DNA of 64,000 nt from an uncultured Bacteroidales bacterium (GTDB lineage Bacteria > Bacteroidota > Bacteroidia > Bacteroidales > Bacteroidaceae), in contig CACWIN010000003.1 of the NCBI GenBank assembly GCA_902760965.1, positions 21,588-85,587 on the forward strand, given 5' to 3'. This document shows, piece after piece, positions 36,678-44,997 of this stretch. Each line of letters begins with the position of its first letter. The first letter of the stretch is position 1. A program made the translations under genes and the position numbers. The notes beneath the pieces are model-generated. The model saw only the letters and a list, made by a program, of their open reading frames with translations, searched no databases and was not told where the DNA came from.

Positions 36678-37238
36678 TCAGACGGTCATGATCTCTTTTT
36701 CCTTTTCGGCAAAGAGTTCGTCGGCCTTCTTGATATACTTGTCATGAAGCTTTTGCAGCTTATCCTCGGCATCCTTTTCGGCATCCTCGGGGAGACCCTC
36801 CTTTTGAGCCTTTTTAAGCGTATCCAAAGTGTCACGACGTGCATTGCGGATAGATATCTTGGTGCTCTCGCTCACCTTGCCGCTCTGTTTTACCAGATCC
36901 TTACGGCGCTCCTCGGTAAGTGGAGGAATAGCCAGACGGATAATCTCGCCATTGTTGGTAGGCATAATACCTACTGCAGAGTCAATAATGGCTTTCTCAA
37001 TCACCTTGATCATATTCTTGTCCCAAGGACGGATTGCTATGGTACGTGCATCGGGGGTCGATAAGGCAGCTACGTTGTTCAAAGCTACCATAGAACCGTA
37101 TGAATCAACACGGATGTCATCCAGAATACGCACATTGGCCTTTCCGGCACGAATATGGGCAAACTCATCCTCAAGATGCATGATGGCCATTTCCATCTGC
37201 TCCTCAGCCTCGCTGAGACAATTATTTATATCGAACAT
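36678..37238 (-). CDS. frr: Ribosome recycling factor
   Basis: A 186-residue RRF that splits post-termination ribosomes with EF-G. The long helical hairpin shows [20 protein letters not shown] near the N-terminus, the hinge [16 protein letters not shown] (about 59-74), [23 protein letters not shown] (about 92-114, quoted partly), and the C-terminal helix [20 protein letters not shown]. Start [14 protein letters not shown] at 37238 gives the family length; a frame extending 55 codons upstream covers the promoter region and is rejected. Confidence 0.96.
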   Translation of the reverse strand: MFDINNCLSEAEEQMEMAIMHLEDEFAHIRAGKANVRILDDIRVDSYGSMVALNNVAALSTPDARTIAIRPWDKNMIKVIEKAIIDSAVGIMPTNNGEIIRLAIPPLTEERRKDLVKQSGKVSESTKISIRNARRDTLDTLKKAQKEGLPEDAEKDAEDKLQKLHDKYIKKADELFAEKEKEIMTV

Positions 37239-37262
37239 AACTAGTAGTTTTACGTTTGACCC

Positions 37263-37270
37263 CAAAGATA
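37263..37270 (-). promoter_or_regulatory. -7 promoter element for frr-rsgA
   Basis: Minus-strand TATCTTTG, a perfect -7 box 25 bases upstream of the frr start. Confidence 0.5.
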
Positions 37271-37304
37271 GGTCAATTTTGTACAAAATACCACATATTA
37301 TTTG

Positions 37305-37312
37305 TATTTTTG
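37305..37312 (+). promoter_or_regulatory. -7 promoter element for the VTC-DUF4956 locus
   Basis: TATTTTTG, perfect -7 box, 25 bases upstream of the VTC gene. A TTTG lies 23 bases further up (37278-37281), slightly longer than the ideal spacing. Confidence 0.5.
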
Positions 37313-37336
37313 CGCCATTATATCTACAAGTATTGA

Positions 37337-38107
37337 ATGCTGACCGATTGTGCGCACATATTGGACTCTTTTGCCCCCATTTCGCTCGATGAAATGTCGT
37401 CAATCCGTCTTATGAACCGGATTGACACCAAGTACCTGGCCAGCGAGGACCAGCTTAAGCAGCTTTTGCTTATGGCCCAAGGCGAATACATGGTCCAGTC
37501 CATAAACGGAGTACGTCAGTCCGAATACAGCACACAGTATCTTGATGACAGGTTCAACACAATGTACCTGAACCATCATAACGGCAGGCTAACCCGCCAG
37601 AAAGTGCGCATCCGCACATACGTTGATACCGGCGACTATTTCTTTGAGATAAAACTCAAGAACAATCACGGCCGTACCAAAAAGAAACGCATTCACCTGA
37701 CCGGCGCCGATACATACGTCCAGGATGGAGCCGCGCAGTTCCTTGAGGAACACGCCATGCTGTCCATTCCCTTAAGTGACCTTAATCCAAAGGTGGCTAA
37801 CCACTTTAAGAGGATCACTCTTGTAAACAACGCCAAGACCGAGCGCCTTACCATAGACCGCGAACTCTCTTTCCACAACAACGAGACAGGATTGGACAAG
37901 TCCATGGACCGGCTGGTGGTCATTGAGGTAAAGCGTGACGGCAATACCTACTCCCCCATTCAGGACCTTTTGCGTGAGGTGCGCATATTTCCCAGTGGAT
38001 TCAGCAAATACTGCATCGGGATGGCGCTGACCACTCCGGGTATAAAACGGAATTTGTTTAATGACAGAATAAGAAAAATAGAAAAAATCACATCCACATG
38101 TTTATGA
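37337..38107 (+). CDS. VTC-domain (polyphosphate polymerase-like) protein
   Basis: A 256-residue protein with the VTC/CYTH-type tunnel domain. Basic and acidic tunnel residues appear in MNRIDTKYLAS (about 26-36), RQKVRIRTYVDTGDYFFEIKLK (about 88-109, the R-x-R ... E-x-K pattern), RTKKKRIHL and VVIEVKRDG (about 194-202). In yeast Vtc4 this domain makes polyphosphate from ATP; bacterial homologues are little studied. There is no signal peptide, so it is cytosolic. It overlaps the DUF4956 gene by 10 bases, a pairing I know to recur in bacteria, often with CotH-kinase genes such as the one at 42.8 kb. Confidence 0.82.
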   Translation: MLTDCAHILDSFAPISLDEMSSIRLMNRIDTKYLASEDQLKQLLLMAQGEYMVQSINGVRQSEYSTQYLDDRFNTMYLNHHNGRLTRQKVRIRTYVDTGDYFFEIKLKNNHGRTKKKRIHLTGADTYVQDGAAQFLEEHAMLSIPLSDLNPKVANHFKRITLVNNAKTERLTIDRELSFHNNETGLDKSMDRLVVIEVKRDGNTYSPIQDLLREVRIFPSGFSKYCIGMALTTPGIKRNLFNDRIRKIEKITSTCL

Positions 38108-38853
38108 ACCTTTTTGCCCCGCTTGCGGGAGGACTTAGCCAATTAGCGGCTGCTCAAGAAGAGGCAGAACTGTTTGGCGACGAGGCCGAGGGCCTGTTGT
38201 CAACTCTTGGCACCACACCTTTCTGGCCTGTATGGTCCAGTATCTGGGAGATGATATTCCGTCTTCTCATCAACGTTGTCACAATCGGTATAATAGTCCA
38301 TGCATTTTACTATCCAAAAGCCAAAAGGCGCGACTATTACTTTACGTTCTCAATCATAGGCGTCAGCATATTCATGCTCATTTACCTTATGGGCGGTGTA
38401 AAGCTCAAGATTGGATTCGCCCTTGGTCTGTTTGCCATATTCGGCATAATCAAATACCGCACTGAGCAGGTACCCATTCGTGAAATGACTTACATGTTTG
38501 TAATCATTGCGGTTGCCGCCATTAACGGACTGGCCACCAGCGTAAGCTATTTTGAGCTGTTGGGAACAAACCTGATATTCATAATTGCCCTTGCCATATG
38601 CGAGAACACCAAATGGATGAAACATGTACCGTCCAAGCTTATCAAATATGACAATGTAAAACTGGTAGCCCATGGCCGCGAGGATGAACTCAAGGCCGAC
38701 CTGGAAAAGCGTCTGGGCCTGAAAATCATACGCGTAGAGGTTGGCAATGTGGATTTCCTTAAGGACTCCGCCATTATCAAGATATACTACGAACCCATTA
38801 TGGATGAGTTCGGTACTATTGACTCTGTAATGAAAACCGGAAAGATAAAATGA
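38098..38853 (+). CDS. DUF4956 membrane protein
   Basis: A 251-residue inner-membrane protein of the DUF4956 family. Four or five hydrophobic helices span about 50-165 (INVVTIGIIVHAFYYP, FTFSIIGVSIFMLIYLMGG, IGFALGLFAIFGIIKYRT, YMFVIIAVAAINGLATS, LIFIIALAICEN). The motif GIIKYRTEQVPIREMTY after the third helix is the family hallmark. A cytosolic C-terminal domain follows (about 180-251), ferredoxin-like in alternation of strands and helices. It is coupled to the VTC gene upstream and the beta-barrel gene downstream (4-base overlap), suggesting one complex. Role unknown. Start could be 38104. Confidence 0.85.
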   Translation: MFMNLFAPLAGGLSQLAAAQEEAELFGDEAEGLLSTLGTTPFWPVWSSIWEMIFRLLINVVTIGIIVHAFYYPKAKRRDYYFTFSIIGVSIFMLIYLMGGVKLKIGFALGLFAIFGIIKYRTEQVPIREMTYMFVIIAVAAINGLATSVSYFELLGTNLIFIIALAICENTKWMKHVPSKLIKYDNVKLVAHGREDELKADLEKRLGLKIIRVEVGNVDFLKDSAIIKIYYEPIMDEFGTIDSVMKTGKIK

Positions 38854-39707
38854 AACGCCTGTTATTTGTCTTTGCTGCATTTCTACCTGTAACGTGTACC
38901 TTATGGGCACAATCAGGGACAGGACTCTGGACCAGTGCCGGAGTCAAGAAGGATATGCCCAAAGGCATGAACGCAGAGTTTGATGCCGAATGGAGGCAAA
39001 CAGGTTTCTTTACCGGAACAGACCGATGGTCAATTGGGGCATCAGTCAGCAAACGTCTATACAGGAACAAGTCCAAATCATTCAACATCAAAGCAGATTT
39101 AGGCTACAAATATCTCTCATCAAACCGTCAGGCATATACAATTGACAAACGTGATCCTGAGCTTTTTGATCAGGAAGATGGAATGTCACGCGATTATTAT
39201 ATTGAAAACGGGATTGATTTCAACATTACAAACGCCTTCTGGGAGAGTAGGCACCGCATATCTGCATCTCTATCCGGCGGATTTGAAGCAGGTCGTTTTA
39301 AGTTCGGCTTACGCGAACGCGTGCAATACACCTACTCATGCGGAAAAACCGACATCAGGGAGAAACACAGGTTCATGGAAAAATACGATATGAACACAGG
39401 TCTCTCTTCAACTGTAGACAGCATAACCATTGAAAGCGTCAACCCTTCACATAAAACAATGGTCCGAAGCCGCATCTCGATTGATTATGATATCCCGAAC
39501 TTTAAGCTGGACCCCTTTGTTTCATACGAGATTTTTTCTGACCTGAGCAATAAAGAAGCATTCGAGAAAGGACGTCTTACAGCTGGAGCAGGTTTCTCTC
39601 TAAAAAAGAAACATGCATTTCAGTTTGCATATATATGGCAGAATACAACCGATGATGACGAATCTGTTAGTTCAGCCCTCAGTATAAGTTACACCTTCAA
39701 ACTCTGA
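38850..39707 (+). CDS. DUF2490-like outer-membrane beta-barrel protein
   Basis: A 285-residue exported protein with signal peptide (1-21, ending LWAQ). Alternating polar/hydrophobic strands rich in Tyr, Arg and Ser and a C-terminal Phe-x-Leu end (ALSISYTFKL) indicate a small outer-membrane barrel of about 10-12 strands. W-T-S-A-G-V-K-K-D near the start and FDAEWRQTGFF resemble DUF2490. It is the third member of the VTC-DUF4956 run. Base composition is more AT-rich than in the housekeeping genes around 30-37 kb. Confidence 0.7.
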   Translation: MKRLLFVFAAFLPVTCTLWAQSGTGLWTSAGVKKDMPKGMNAEFDAEWRQTGFFTGTDRWSIGASVSKRLYRNKSKSFNIKADLGYKYLSSNRQAYTIDKRDPELFDQEDGMSRDYYIENGIDFNITNAFWESRHRISASLSGGFEAGRFKFGLRERVQYTYSCGKTDIREKHRFMEKYDMNTGLSSTVDSITIESVNPSHKTMVRSRISIDYDIPNFKLDPFVSYEIFSDLSNKEAFEKGRLTAGAGFSLKKKHAFQFAYIWQNTTDDDESVSSALSISYTFKL

Positions 39708-39723
39708 CAAAGAACAGACAACG

Positions 39724-41796
39724 ATGAATAAAGTATTACATAATATATGGATATCTCTGATAATCACCTCATTGCTCTGTTTGGCTTGTGACAAAGAGGA
39801 CCCGATAAAGACAGAAGATTCCCCCGTTGTAAATAACGACACCTTAAAAGTTGAAGTTATTACAAGTGATGCTATCGGCATCCAGCCCAAATCGGCAACA
39901 CTTGCGGCATTGTGTTCCGTTTCCGGCGCTGATAACCTGCAAGGCGTAGCATGTTTTTATTATGATACCATTGCCGGTAGTGTTGAAAACTTAAAACTGA
40001 ACGGCAGGAAAATTGATTCAGACAGCATAACAGCAAACAGCAACTCTTTCTATGCTACCATCAAAGATCTAAAACCCGAAACACAGTATCATTTTGCAGC
40101 AAGTATAACCATTGGCGGAAAAGAATATTACGGTTCTGTAAAAACATTCACCACAATGCCCATCGACACAAGACCTCTTATTCTTTATCAGCATGACGGT
40201 ACTGTAAGATATGTAAGCAATTCAGCAGTAGACAGCATTACAGACAACGGAGCAATCAAGTCTTTTTACATTAACGGAAGTCTAGTGGCTGCCTATTCAA
40301 TCAACATGCTTGACAGTATTGCATACCAGTACCCTTCGGGAGTAACAATACAGCCTTTCCCCAATGTTTCAGACTTTATAACAGCAATTGACAATGCAGT
40401 AGCCCCCACACCTACAAATATCACTGAACCTTCGGCTCCAGACGATGAAGATGCCAATGATTACAGTGATTATATTGAGAACTATACCGTAAAGAACACA
40501 CTTACTTTTACCTGGAACGATAATAGTGTTACGGTTTCCGGAACTGTTCCAAGCGGAGTAACAATAACCAAAAACAACGGTCATGTAACTGTCAAGTCAA
40601 CAAAAGGTAAAATGAAATATCGTCTAAAAGGCGCTTCCGCAGACGGATCGTTCAAGATAGAAGATATGAATACGACCCAGACTGATGACAATAACAAGAA
40701 ATTTATTCTTGAACTAAATGGAGTAGACCTAACCAACCCCAACGGAGCTGCCATCAATATCCAGTCAGGCAAAACGGTTTTGGTTAACATTCCTATTAAC
40801 ACAGTCAACACGTTGAAAGATGGAGCCACATACACACAAACAAACCAGGAAAGCCAGAAAGGTACATTTTTCAGCGAAGGTCAGCTAATCTTCAGCGGAC
40901 CCGGCTCCTTGAACGTAACATCACTGGGAGGACATGGAATATGCAGCGATGACTATATCAGGTTACGTTACAATGTGGGTCAAATCAATATAACATCGGC
41001 CAAAGACGGATTCAACACCAAAGACCGTTTCCTTATGTACGGAGGAACAGTTAAAGTCAACTCTTTAAATGACGGTGTAAGCGTACGTCGCGGACCATTT
41101 GAACTATACGGCGGATCCCTTGACATTACCAGTACCGATGACGGCATAGTATCTGCCGACAGCACCATGTCACTTGTAAAGATAGGCGGAGGTAATCTCA
41201 TAATTGCCACTACAGGTCCAAAAGGTCATGCCATTACCACTAATGGAAAACTGCTGGTTGAACAAGGTACTGTTATAGCTTCTACACAAGGTGCCGCATC
41301 CAAGTGTTTCACAGCCAGTGGAGAAATCGTCATTAACGGCTCTTATATCAATCTGTCCACACAAGGCAATCCTCAATATGACGAAGAGGATAATAATTGG
41401 TCATCGGCCGCATGCATAAGACCTAAGAGCAGTCTTACAATTTCAGATTCCAAGCTATTCCTTAGGAGTTCAGGCCTGGGCAGCAAATGTATAAACGGTG
41501 CAGCCGGAGTAAACATAGAAACCTCCCAACTTACACTGGCATCCCAAGGAACAGATTACGTTGGCGATGGCAACATAGTACGTTCCCGCGCCGTTGATGC
41601 AGTATCGCTAACCGTAAATGATGGAACAGATCTCTGTATCAGTGCAGCACTCACTGCAATATACACAGAAAGCAAATTTGACATAACAGGAGGAAATATT
41701 TTTGCATTTACACTTTCATCCGATATAAAAGCTATAAATTTGAAAGGAACTATTTCTCAGACCGGAGGATTGTTAATGTCTGGTTTTTATAAGTAA
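39724..41796 (+). CDS. Lipoprotein with FN3-like repeat and DUF4353 carbohydrate-binding region
   Basis: A 690-residue lipoprotein (lipobox LLCLACDKE, Cys about 21). Residues about 40-142 form a fibronectin-III-like repeat ending TQYHFAASITIGGKEYYGSV then KTFTT, the same repeat found six times in the lipoprotein at 56.9-59.5 kb. A linker with DGTVRYVSNSAVDSITD and LDSIAY follows. From about 255 on there is a long region of short Gly/Asp/Ser strand repeats (GNLIIATTGPKGHAITTNG, DGIVSADSTMSLVKIGGG), like the DUF4353 beta-helix regions called carbohydrate-binding. DUF4353 lipoproteins often accompany CotH genes. Confidence 0.75.
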   Translation: MNKVLHNIWISLIITSLLCLACDKEDPIKTEDSPVVNNDTLKVEVITSDAIGIQPKSATLAALCSVSGADNLQGVACFYYDTIAGSVENLKLNGRKIDSDSITANSNSFYATIKDLKPETQYHFAASITIGGKEYYGSVKTFTTMPIDTRPLILYQHDGTVRYVSNSAVDSITDNGAIKSFYINGSLVAAYSINMLDSIAYQYPSGVTIQPFPNVSDFITAIDNAVAPTPTNITEPSAPDDEDANDYSDYIENYTVKNTLTFTWNDNSVTVSGTVPSGVTITKNNGHVTVKSTKGKMKYRLKGASADGSFKIEDMNTTQTDDNNKKFILELNGVDLTNPNGAAINIQSGKTVLVNIPINTVNTLKDGATYTQTNQESQKGTFFSEGQLIFSGPGSLNVTSLGGHGICSDDYIRLRYNVGQINITSAKDGFNTKDRFLMYGGTVKVNSLNDGVSVRRGPFELYGGSLDITSTDDGIVSADSTMSLVKIGGGNLIIATTGPKGHAITTNGKLLVEQGTVIASTQGAASKCFTASGEIVINGSYINLSTQGNPQYDEEDNNWSSAACIRPKSSLTISDSKLFLRSSGLGSKCINGAAGVNIETSQLTLASQGTDYVGDGNIVRSRAVDAVSLTVNDGTDLCISAALTAIYTESKFDITGGNIFAFTLSSDIKAINLKGTISQTGGLLMSGFYK

Positions 41797-41798
41797 AT

Positions 41799-42203
41799 AT
41801 GAAGAAGTATCTCATTCTGCCACTGATTGCATTACTGACTGTTCCTATGTTCAGCCAGGATGTGACTGTTGCAGATAAGGATAGCATAACCACCCAAAGC
41901 CTGGAACTTGAGAACCTGCGCAAAATTGCACTCAAGAACGGAGAAGTAGTTACCACCTACTCCGACGGCTCCACAAAAAGCCAGAAACTGTCTGATCAGG
42001 ACAAGCTTCAGTTTACCGTCCCTGACAGACAAGACGAAGGCATAACTGCAAACGAAGATACTTATACAATATATGACCTGAGCGGAAAACCGGTCAGGAG
42101 CCATACCGAAAAAAGCTGCGACAAACCATTTGACCTGAATGACCTCACTTCTGGTATTTACCTGCTCAAAACCGGTAACCGCACAATAAAGATTGTTAAG
42201 TAG
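41799..42203 (+). CDS. Very small T9SS cargo protein with type A sorting tail
   Basis: A 134-residue exported protein: signal peptide (1-19, ending MFSQ), about 60 residues of unknown fold including KNGEVVTTYSDGSTKSQKL, then a C-terminal region YTIYDLSGKPVRSHTEK ... LTSGIYLLKTGNRTIKIVK that fits the T9SS type A sorting domain. The signal passes it across the inner membrane by Sec and the tail would direct it through the T9SS to the surface. It begins 2 bases after the DUF4353 lipoprotein and ends the run. Its mature body is too small for an enzyme, so a structural or adhesive role is possible (inference). Confidence 0.75.
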   Translation: MKKYLILPLIALLTVPMFSQDVTVADKDSITTQSLELENLRKIALKNGEVVTTYSDGSTKSQKLSDQDKLQFTVPDRQDEGITANEDTYTIYDLSGKPVRSHTEKSCDKPFDLNDLTSGIYLLKTGNRTIKIVK

Positions 42204-42221
42204 CTGAAAAATCAAAAAAAG

Positions 42222-42253
42222 TTTGTCCACATCCGCAAAAAGACATAATTTTG
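42222..42253 (+). promoter_or_regulatory. Canonical promoter for the tRNA-Lys-like gene
   Basis: -33 TTTG (42222-42225), a 20-base spacer and -7 TAATTTTG (42246-42253): a complete match to the Bacteroidetes promoter consensus, 26 bases before the tRNA-like sequence. Confidence 0.75.
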
Positions 42254-42279
42254 CACCCGCTTAACGGCAATTAGAGGTA

Positions 42280-42352
42280 GATCCGCTAGCTCAGCAGGTA
42301 GAGCACATCCCTTTTAAGGATGGGGTCTCGGGTTCGAACCCCAATATCACCT
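42280..42352 (+). tRNA. tRNA-Lys (TTT)-like gene, acceptor stem degraded
   Basis: The D arm (GCTC ... GAGC), anticodon arm (CATCC, loop CTTTTAA, GGATG; anticodon TTT) and T loop GGTTCGAACCC are excellent. The acceptor arms GATCCGC and TATCACC pair at only two positions, and the T stem has one mismatch. A perfect promoter precedes it. It is either a decayed tRNA-Lys, the stub of a tRNA disrupted by an integrated element, or a misassembled end. Boundaries are set by alignment to the normal tRNA-Lys layout. Confidence 0.55.
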
Positions 42353-42383
42353 GAAGCGGTTTTATTTTTTCAAAGCCCGAAAA

Positions 42384-42417
42384 GTGTACCACTTTTGTAC
42401 CATCATTGTACCATCAT
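42384..42417. repeat. GTACC-containing short direct repeats
   Basis: Two exact tandem copies of TGTACCATCAT (42396-42406 and 42407-42417) are preceded by a diverged copy GTGTACCACTT. They lie 32 bases after the tRNA-like gene. The whole 42204-42816 stretch has no protein gene and holds only the tRNA-like gene, these repeats, the palindrome at 42584 and a promoter. Confidence 0.6.
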
Positions 42418-42583
42418 TTTCAATTGACAGACCATTTTCATCATCAAAAGTTCGTATTTTCCAAGGCAAAAACGCTGCAGTCTGTCGATATAATTCATAT
42501 TAGATGAAATCCATTTACTTGCAATAATACACACAATATGTGTAGTTCTGCAAATGAGTAGAATTCCGATAAAATGCACAAAT

Positions 42584-42655
42584 AACGCGTAGGGGACGGT
42601 TCTGTTCGCGAACAGAACCGTCCCCTACGCGTTCAGAACCGTCCCTATTGCGTAA
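42584..42655. repeat. 50-bp perfect palindrome plus half copy (REPIN-like)
   Basis: A perfect 50-bp palindrome (42584-42633) centred on TTCGCGAA contains GGGGACGGTTCT and its complement. A decayed half copy follows (42634-42655, containing AGAACCGTCCC). The palindrome is identical to the one at 44998-45047, and both share the GGGACGGTTCT core with the hairpins at 15.0 and 35.7 kb. Confidence 0.9.
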
Positions 42656-42775
42656 ATTTTTATTTAAGTTTCGCAAGTTAATTATTTCTTAGAAAGTATT
42701 CAAAATAAAGCATAGGATTATTCTGCAAATGGCAAAGATTACCTCACTAACGCCTTTCCTTTTCACAAAAATCCC

Positions 42776-42783
42776 TATCTTTG
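42776..42783 (+). promoter_or_regulatory. -7 promoter element for cotH-FISUMP pair
   Basis: TATCTTTG, perfect -7 box, 34 bases upstream of the CotH gene, showing the cassette has its own promoter. Confidence 0.5.
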
Positions 42784-42816
42784 AGTTATTAAAAGTCTGT
42801 CACAATATTGTAGAAT

Positions 42817-44256
42817 ATGAAATATATCAGACTGATGCCCCTGTTCGCTTGTTTTATCCTCCCCTGGGGCCTGCATCGCATACAGGCGCAGTCCGGCACA
42901 TCAGCAGGCATGGCGCTGCATCAGGTCTTCCTTGACAACATAAGCGGAACCATCAATGCCGACAGCCCTGTCACAGCCACCTTCACAATCCGTGACACTG
43001 TCAGTGACACACGTGACCGGTACCGTTGCCTAGTAACCTGGCGCGGCTCAACCTCTATACTGTATGACAAGAAATCCATGAAGATAGCCTTCATCAATGA
43101 TGAAACTGATTCAGAGCGTGATGTCCTCCTGCCTGGACTTGGGCGTACAGACAGCAAGATCAATCTTGATGCAGCCAGTGTTGACCGTTCTCATATACGC
43201 AACCGCATAGCCATGGAACTGTTCAACAGCTACTCGCGCCTGCCGTATGCCACAGAAACGGATGGCCGTCACGGCATAACCGGCACATACGTGCAGGTGT
43301 GGACCGATGGCCGCTACAGCGGTCTTTACTGCATGACAGACCGTGTTAACCGCAAGCTGCTTGGAGTCAAGAAGACTAAAGACTCACAGGTAAGGGGTGT
43401 CATCTACAAGTGCAAGTCATTCGGTAGCGGCAGCTTCCTTAAGACTGATGGCACCCAGCCTCAATCAGGCGACAGCTCATGGAACGCCTGGGAGGTCAAA
43501 TATCCCAATCAATATCCTGCCCATGTGTGGGACCCCTTGTGTCAGCTCATGGATGTCCCATGGGACACCACCCCTGATCAAGATTATCCGGACCTGGTCC
43601 GTCAGCACTTCTATTGGGATAACCTGGTTGACCTGTATCTGCTTACCCTTGTGGCAGGCGTGGCCGATATGGGCTATAAGAACAGCTATCTCAGCCTGCA
43701 GGACTTCACCGCCGCACAACGCTTCATCATCACCCCATGGGATATGGACCACAGCTTCGGCGCAACCTATTGCGGTGTTCCGCTCATTGATGTCAACACG
43801 CTTATGGGCCAGTCCAACTGGAGCAAGGTCATTCCGTTCAGGCGGCTGTTGCAGAACCCCGACCTGGGCTTTGTCACGGCGCTTGCCAACAGGTGGGCGC
43901 AGCTGCGTGACGGAGTGTTGTCAGTCAATAACGTATCAGAGCTCATCTACGGTTACGCTGATTTGTTTGATAGTACCGGGGCGTGGCAGAATGAGCGTGA
44001 CACATGGAACTACAACCCTGTCACACTTGGAGAGACCGCCCGTGATGAGGCTGATTATATGGTCCAATGGTACAGTGCCAACCACCAGCGTCTTGATGAA
44101 CTGCTTACGCCATACATCACCGGCGTCATCAGCCCGGTTCAGGATGATGCCTCTAACCCCGTCTATGACATGCAGGGCCGGTATGTAGGCCAATATCCTT
44201 ACTTTAACTCCAAAGGCCTGTACATTCAGGGCAACAAAAAAACACTTGTCAGATGA
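42817..44256 (+). CDS. CotH-family atypical kinase, exported, with T9SS-like tail
   Basis: A 479-residue protein with a signal peptide (1-25, ending IQAQS). The CotH fold is shown by YDKKSMKIAFINDE (about 87-100, candidate ATP-lysine), LPGLGRTDSKINLDA, the RNRIAMELFNSYS helix (about 127-139), GTYVQVWTDGRYSGLYCMTDR, and the catalytic half with ADMGYKNSYLSL and ITPWDMDHSFGATYCG (about 306-321), where the Asp pair matches the metal-binding W-D-x-D of CotH. CotH phosphorylates Ser of spore-coat proteins in Bacillus. The C-terminus (PVYDMQGRYVG ... KGLYIQGNKKTLVR) resembles a T9SS tail, implying surface export. It overlaps the next gene by 4 bases. Confidence 0.85.
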   Translation: MKYIRLMPLFACFILPWGLHRIQAQSGTSAGMALHQVFLDNISGTINADSPVTATFTIRDTVSDTRDRYRCLVTWRGSTSILYDKKSMKIAFINDETDSERDVLLPGLGRTDSKINLDAASVDRSHIRNRIAMELFNSYSRLPYATETDGRHGITGTYVQVWTDGRYSGLYCMTDRVNRKLLGVKKTKDSQVRGVIYKCKSFGSGSFLKTDGTQPQSGDSSWNAWEVKYPNQYPAHVWDPLCQLMDVPWDTTPDQDYPDLVRQHFYWDNLVDLYLLTLVAGVADMGYKNSYLSLQDFTAAQRFIITPWDMDHSFGATYCGVPLIDVNTLMGQSNWSKVIPFRRLLQNPDLGFVTALANRWAQLRDGVLSVNNVSELIYGYADLFDSTGAWQNERDTWNYNPVTLGETARDEADYMVQWYSANHQRLDELLTPYITGVISPVQDDASNPVYDMQGRYVGQYPYFNSKGLYIQGNKKTLVR

Positions 44257-44900
44257 AACGTATCCTTTCTTCCGTCTTATCCCTGCTGCTGGCACACCTC
44301 ATGTATGCACAGCATGCGGTTGACCTGGGGCTCAGTGTCTTATGGGCTGACCGCAACGTCGGAGCCGACAGCCCTGGCTCTCCCGGCATCTTTGTATCGT
44401 GGGGGGAACTGAAACCCAAGAGTGAGTATCTCATGTCAAACTACCGCTTCTGTACCGGCGATTTCTGCTCACCAACCAAATACTACGCCTATAATCCTGA
44501 CGAGGTCCTCACTGTGCCCGACGGCAAGACCGTTCTTGAACCGGATGATGACGTGGCAACCGTGATGATGGGCAGCAGCTGGCGTACTCCTCTCTACGAT
44601 GAACTGATGGAGCTGACCAGGGAATGCCAGTGGGATTGGGTAGAAGATGACCCCAACCCGGGCTACCGTGTCACAGGCCCTAATGGCAATTCCATCTTCC
44701 TGCCTGCGGCTGGCATCTATACAGGCTCCAGACACATGCTCGGCGGCCAAGAGGGCTACTATTGGTCTTCCCAAAGCCTTTTCGTGCCCGATAATGCCTA
44801 TTGCCTGCGCTTCACCCCGCGTCTTATAGCACATACCAACTTCAAGAGCACCCGCCGTTTCAACGGCTGCACTGTCCGTGCGGTCTGCAATCGTCCATAA
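44253..44900 (+). CDS. Secreted single FISUMP-type domain protein
   Basis: A 215-residue protein: signal peptide (1-19) followed by one Fibrobacter-major-paralogue/DUF1566-like domain. Hallmarks are VDLGLSVLWADRNVGAD (about 23-39), SWGEL, LEPDDDVATVMMGSSWRTP (about 91-109), GNSIFLPAAGIY (about 146-157), YYWSSQ and the end TVRAVC. The same domain is found four times in the protein at 46.5-49.6 kb and once at 56.9 kb. Its coupling to the CotH kinase gene makes it a candidate substrate or partner (inference). Function of the domain is unknown. Confidence 0.75.
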   Translation: MKRILSSVLSLLLAHLMYAQHAVDLGLSVLWADRNVGADSPGSPGIFVSWGELKPKSEYLMSNYRFCTGDFCSPTKYYAYNPDEVLTVPDGKTVLEPDDDVATVMMGSSWRTPLYDELMELTRECQWDWVEDDPNPGYRVTGPNGNSIFLPAAGIYTGSRHMLGGQEGYYWSSQSLFVPDNAYCLRFTPRLIAHTNFKSTRRFNGCTVRAVCNRP

Positions 44901-44919
44901 CTCTCAAATTATAAACATA

Positions 44920-44948
44920 GCAGGGACGGCCACCACGACCGTCCCTGC
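44920..44948. terminator. Hairpin after the FISUMP gene
   Basis: Perfect 10-bp arms GCAGGGACGG/CCGTCCCTGC with a 9-base loop, 20 bases past the stop. The arms contain GGGACGG, as in the repeat family. No T run follows on the plus strand, so termination is only possible. Confidence 0.45.
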
Positions 44949-44997
44949 ATCATTAAAAAAGCCCAATAAGTCAATCGTCATCCGGTTCAATCTCCAT

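Noticed and set aside
43397-44188. 263-residue alternative plus-strand frame inside the CotH gene
   Set aside because: The frame in use carries all CotH motifs and a signal peptide; the alternative is Ser/Arg-rich noise.
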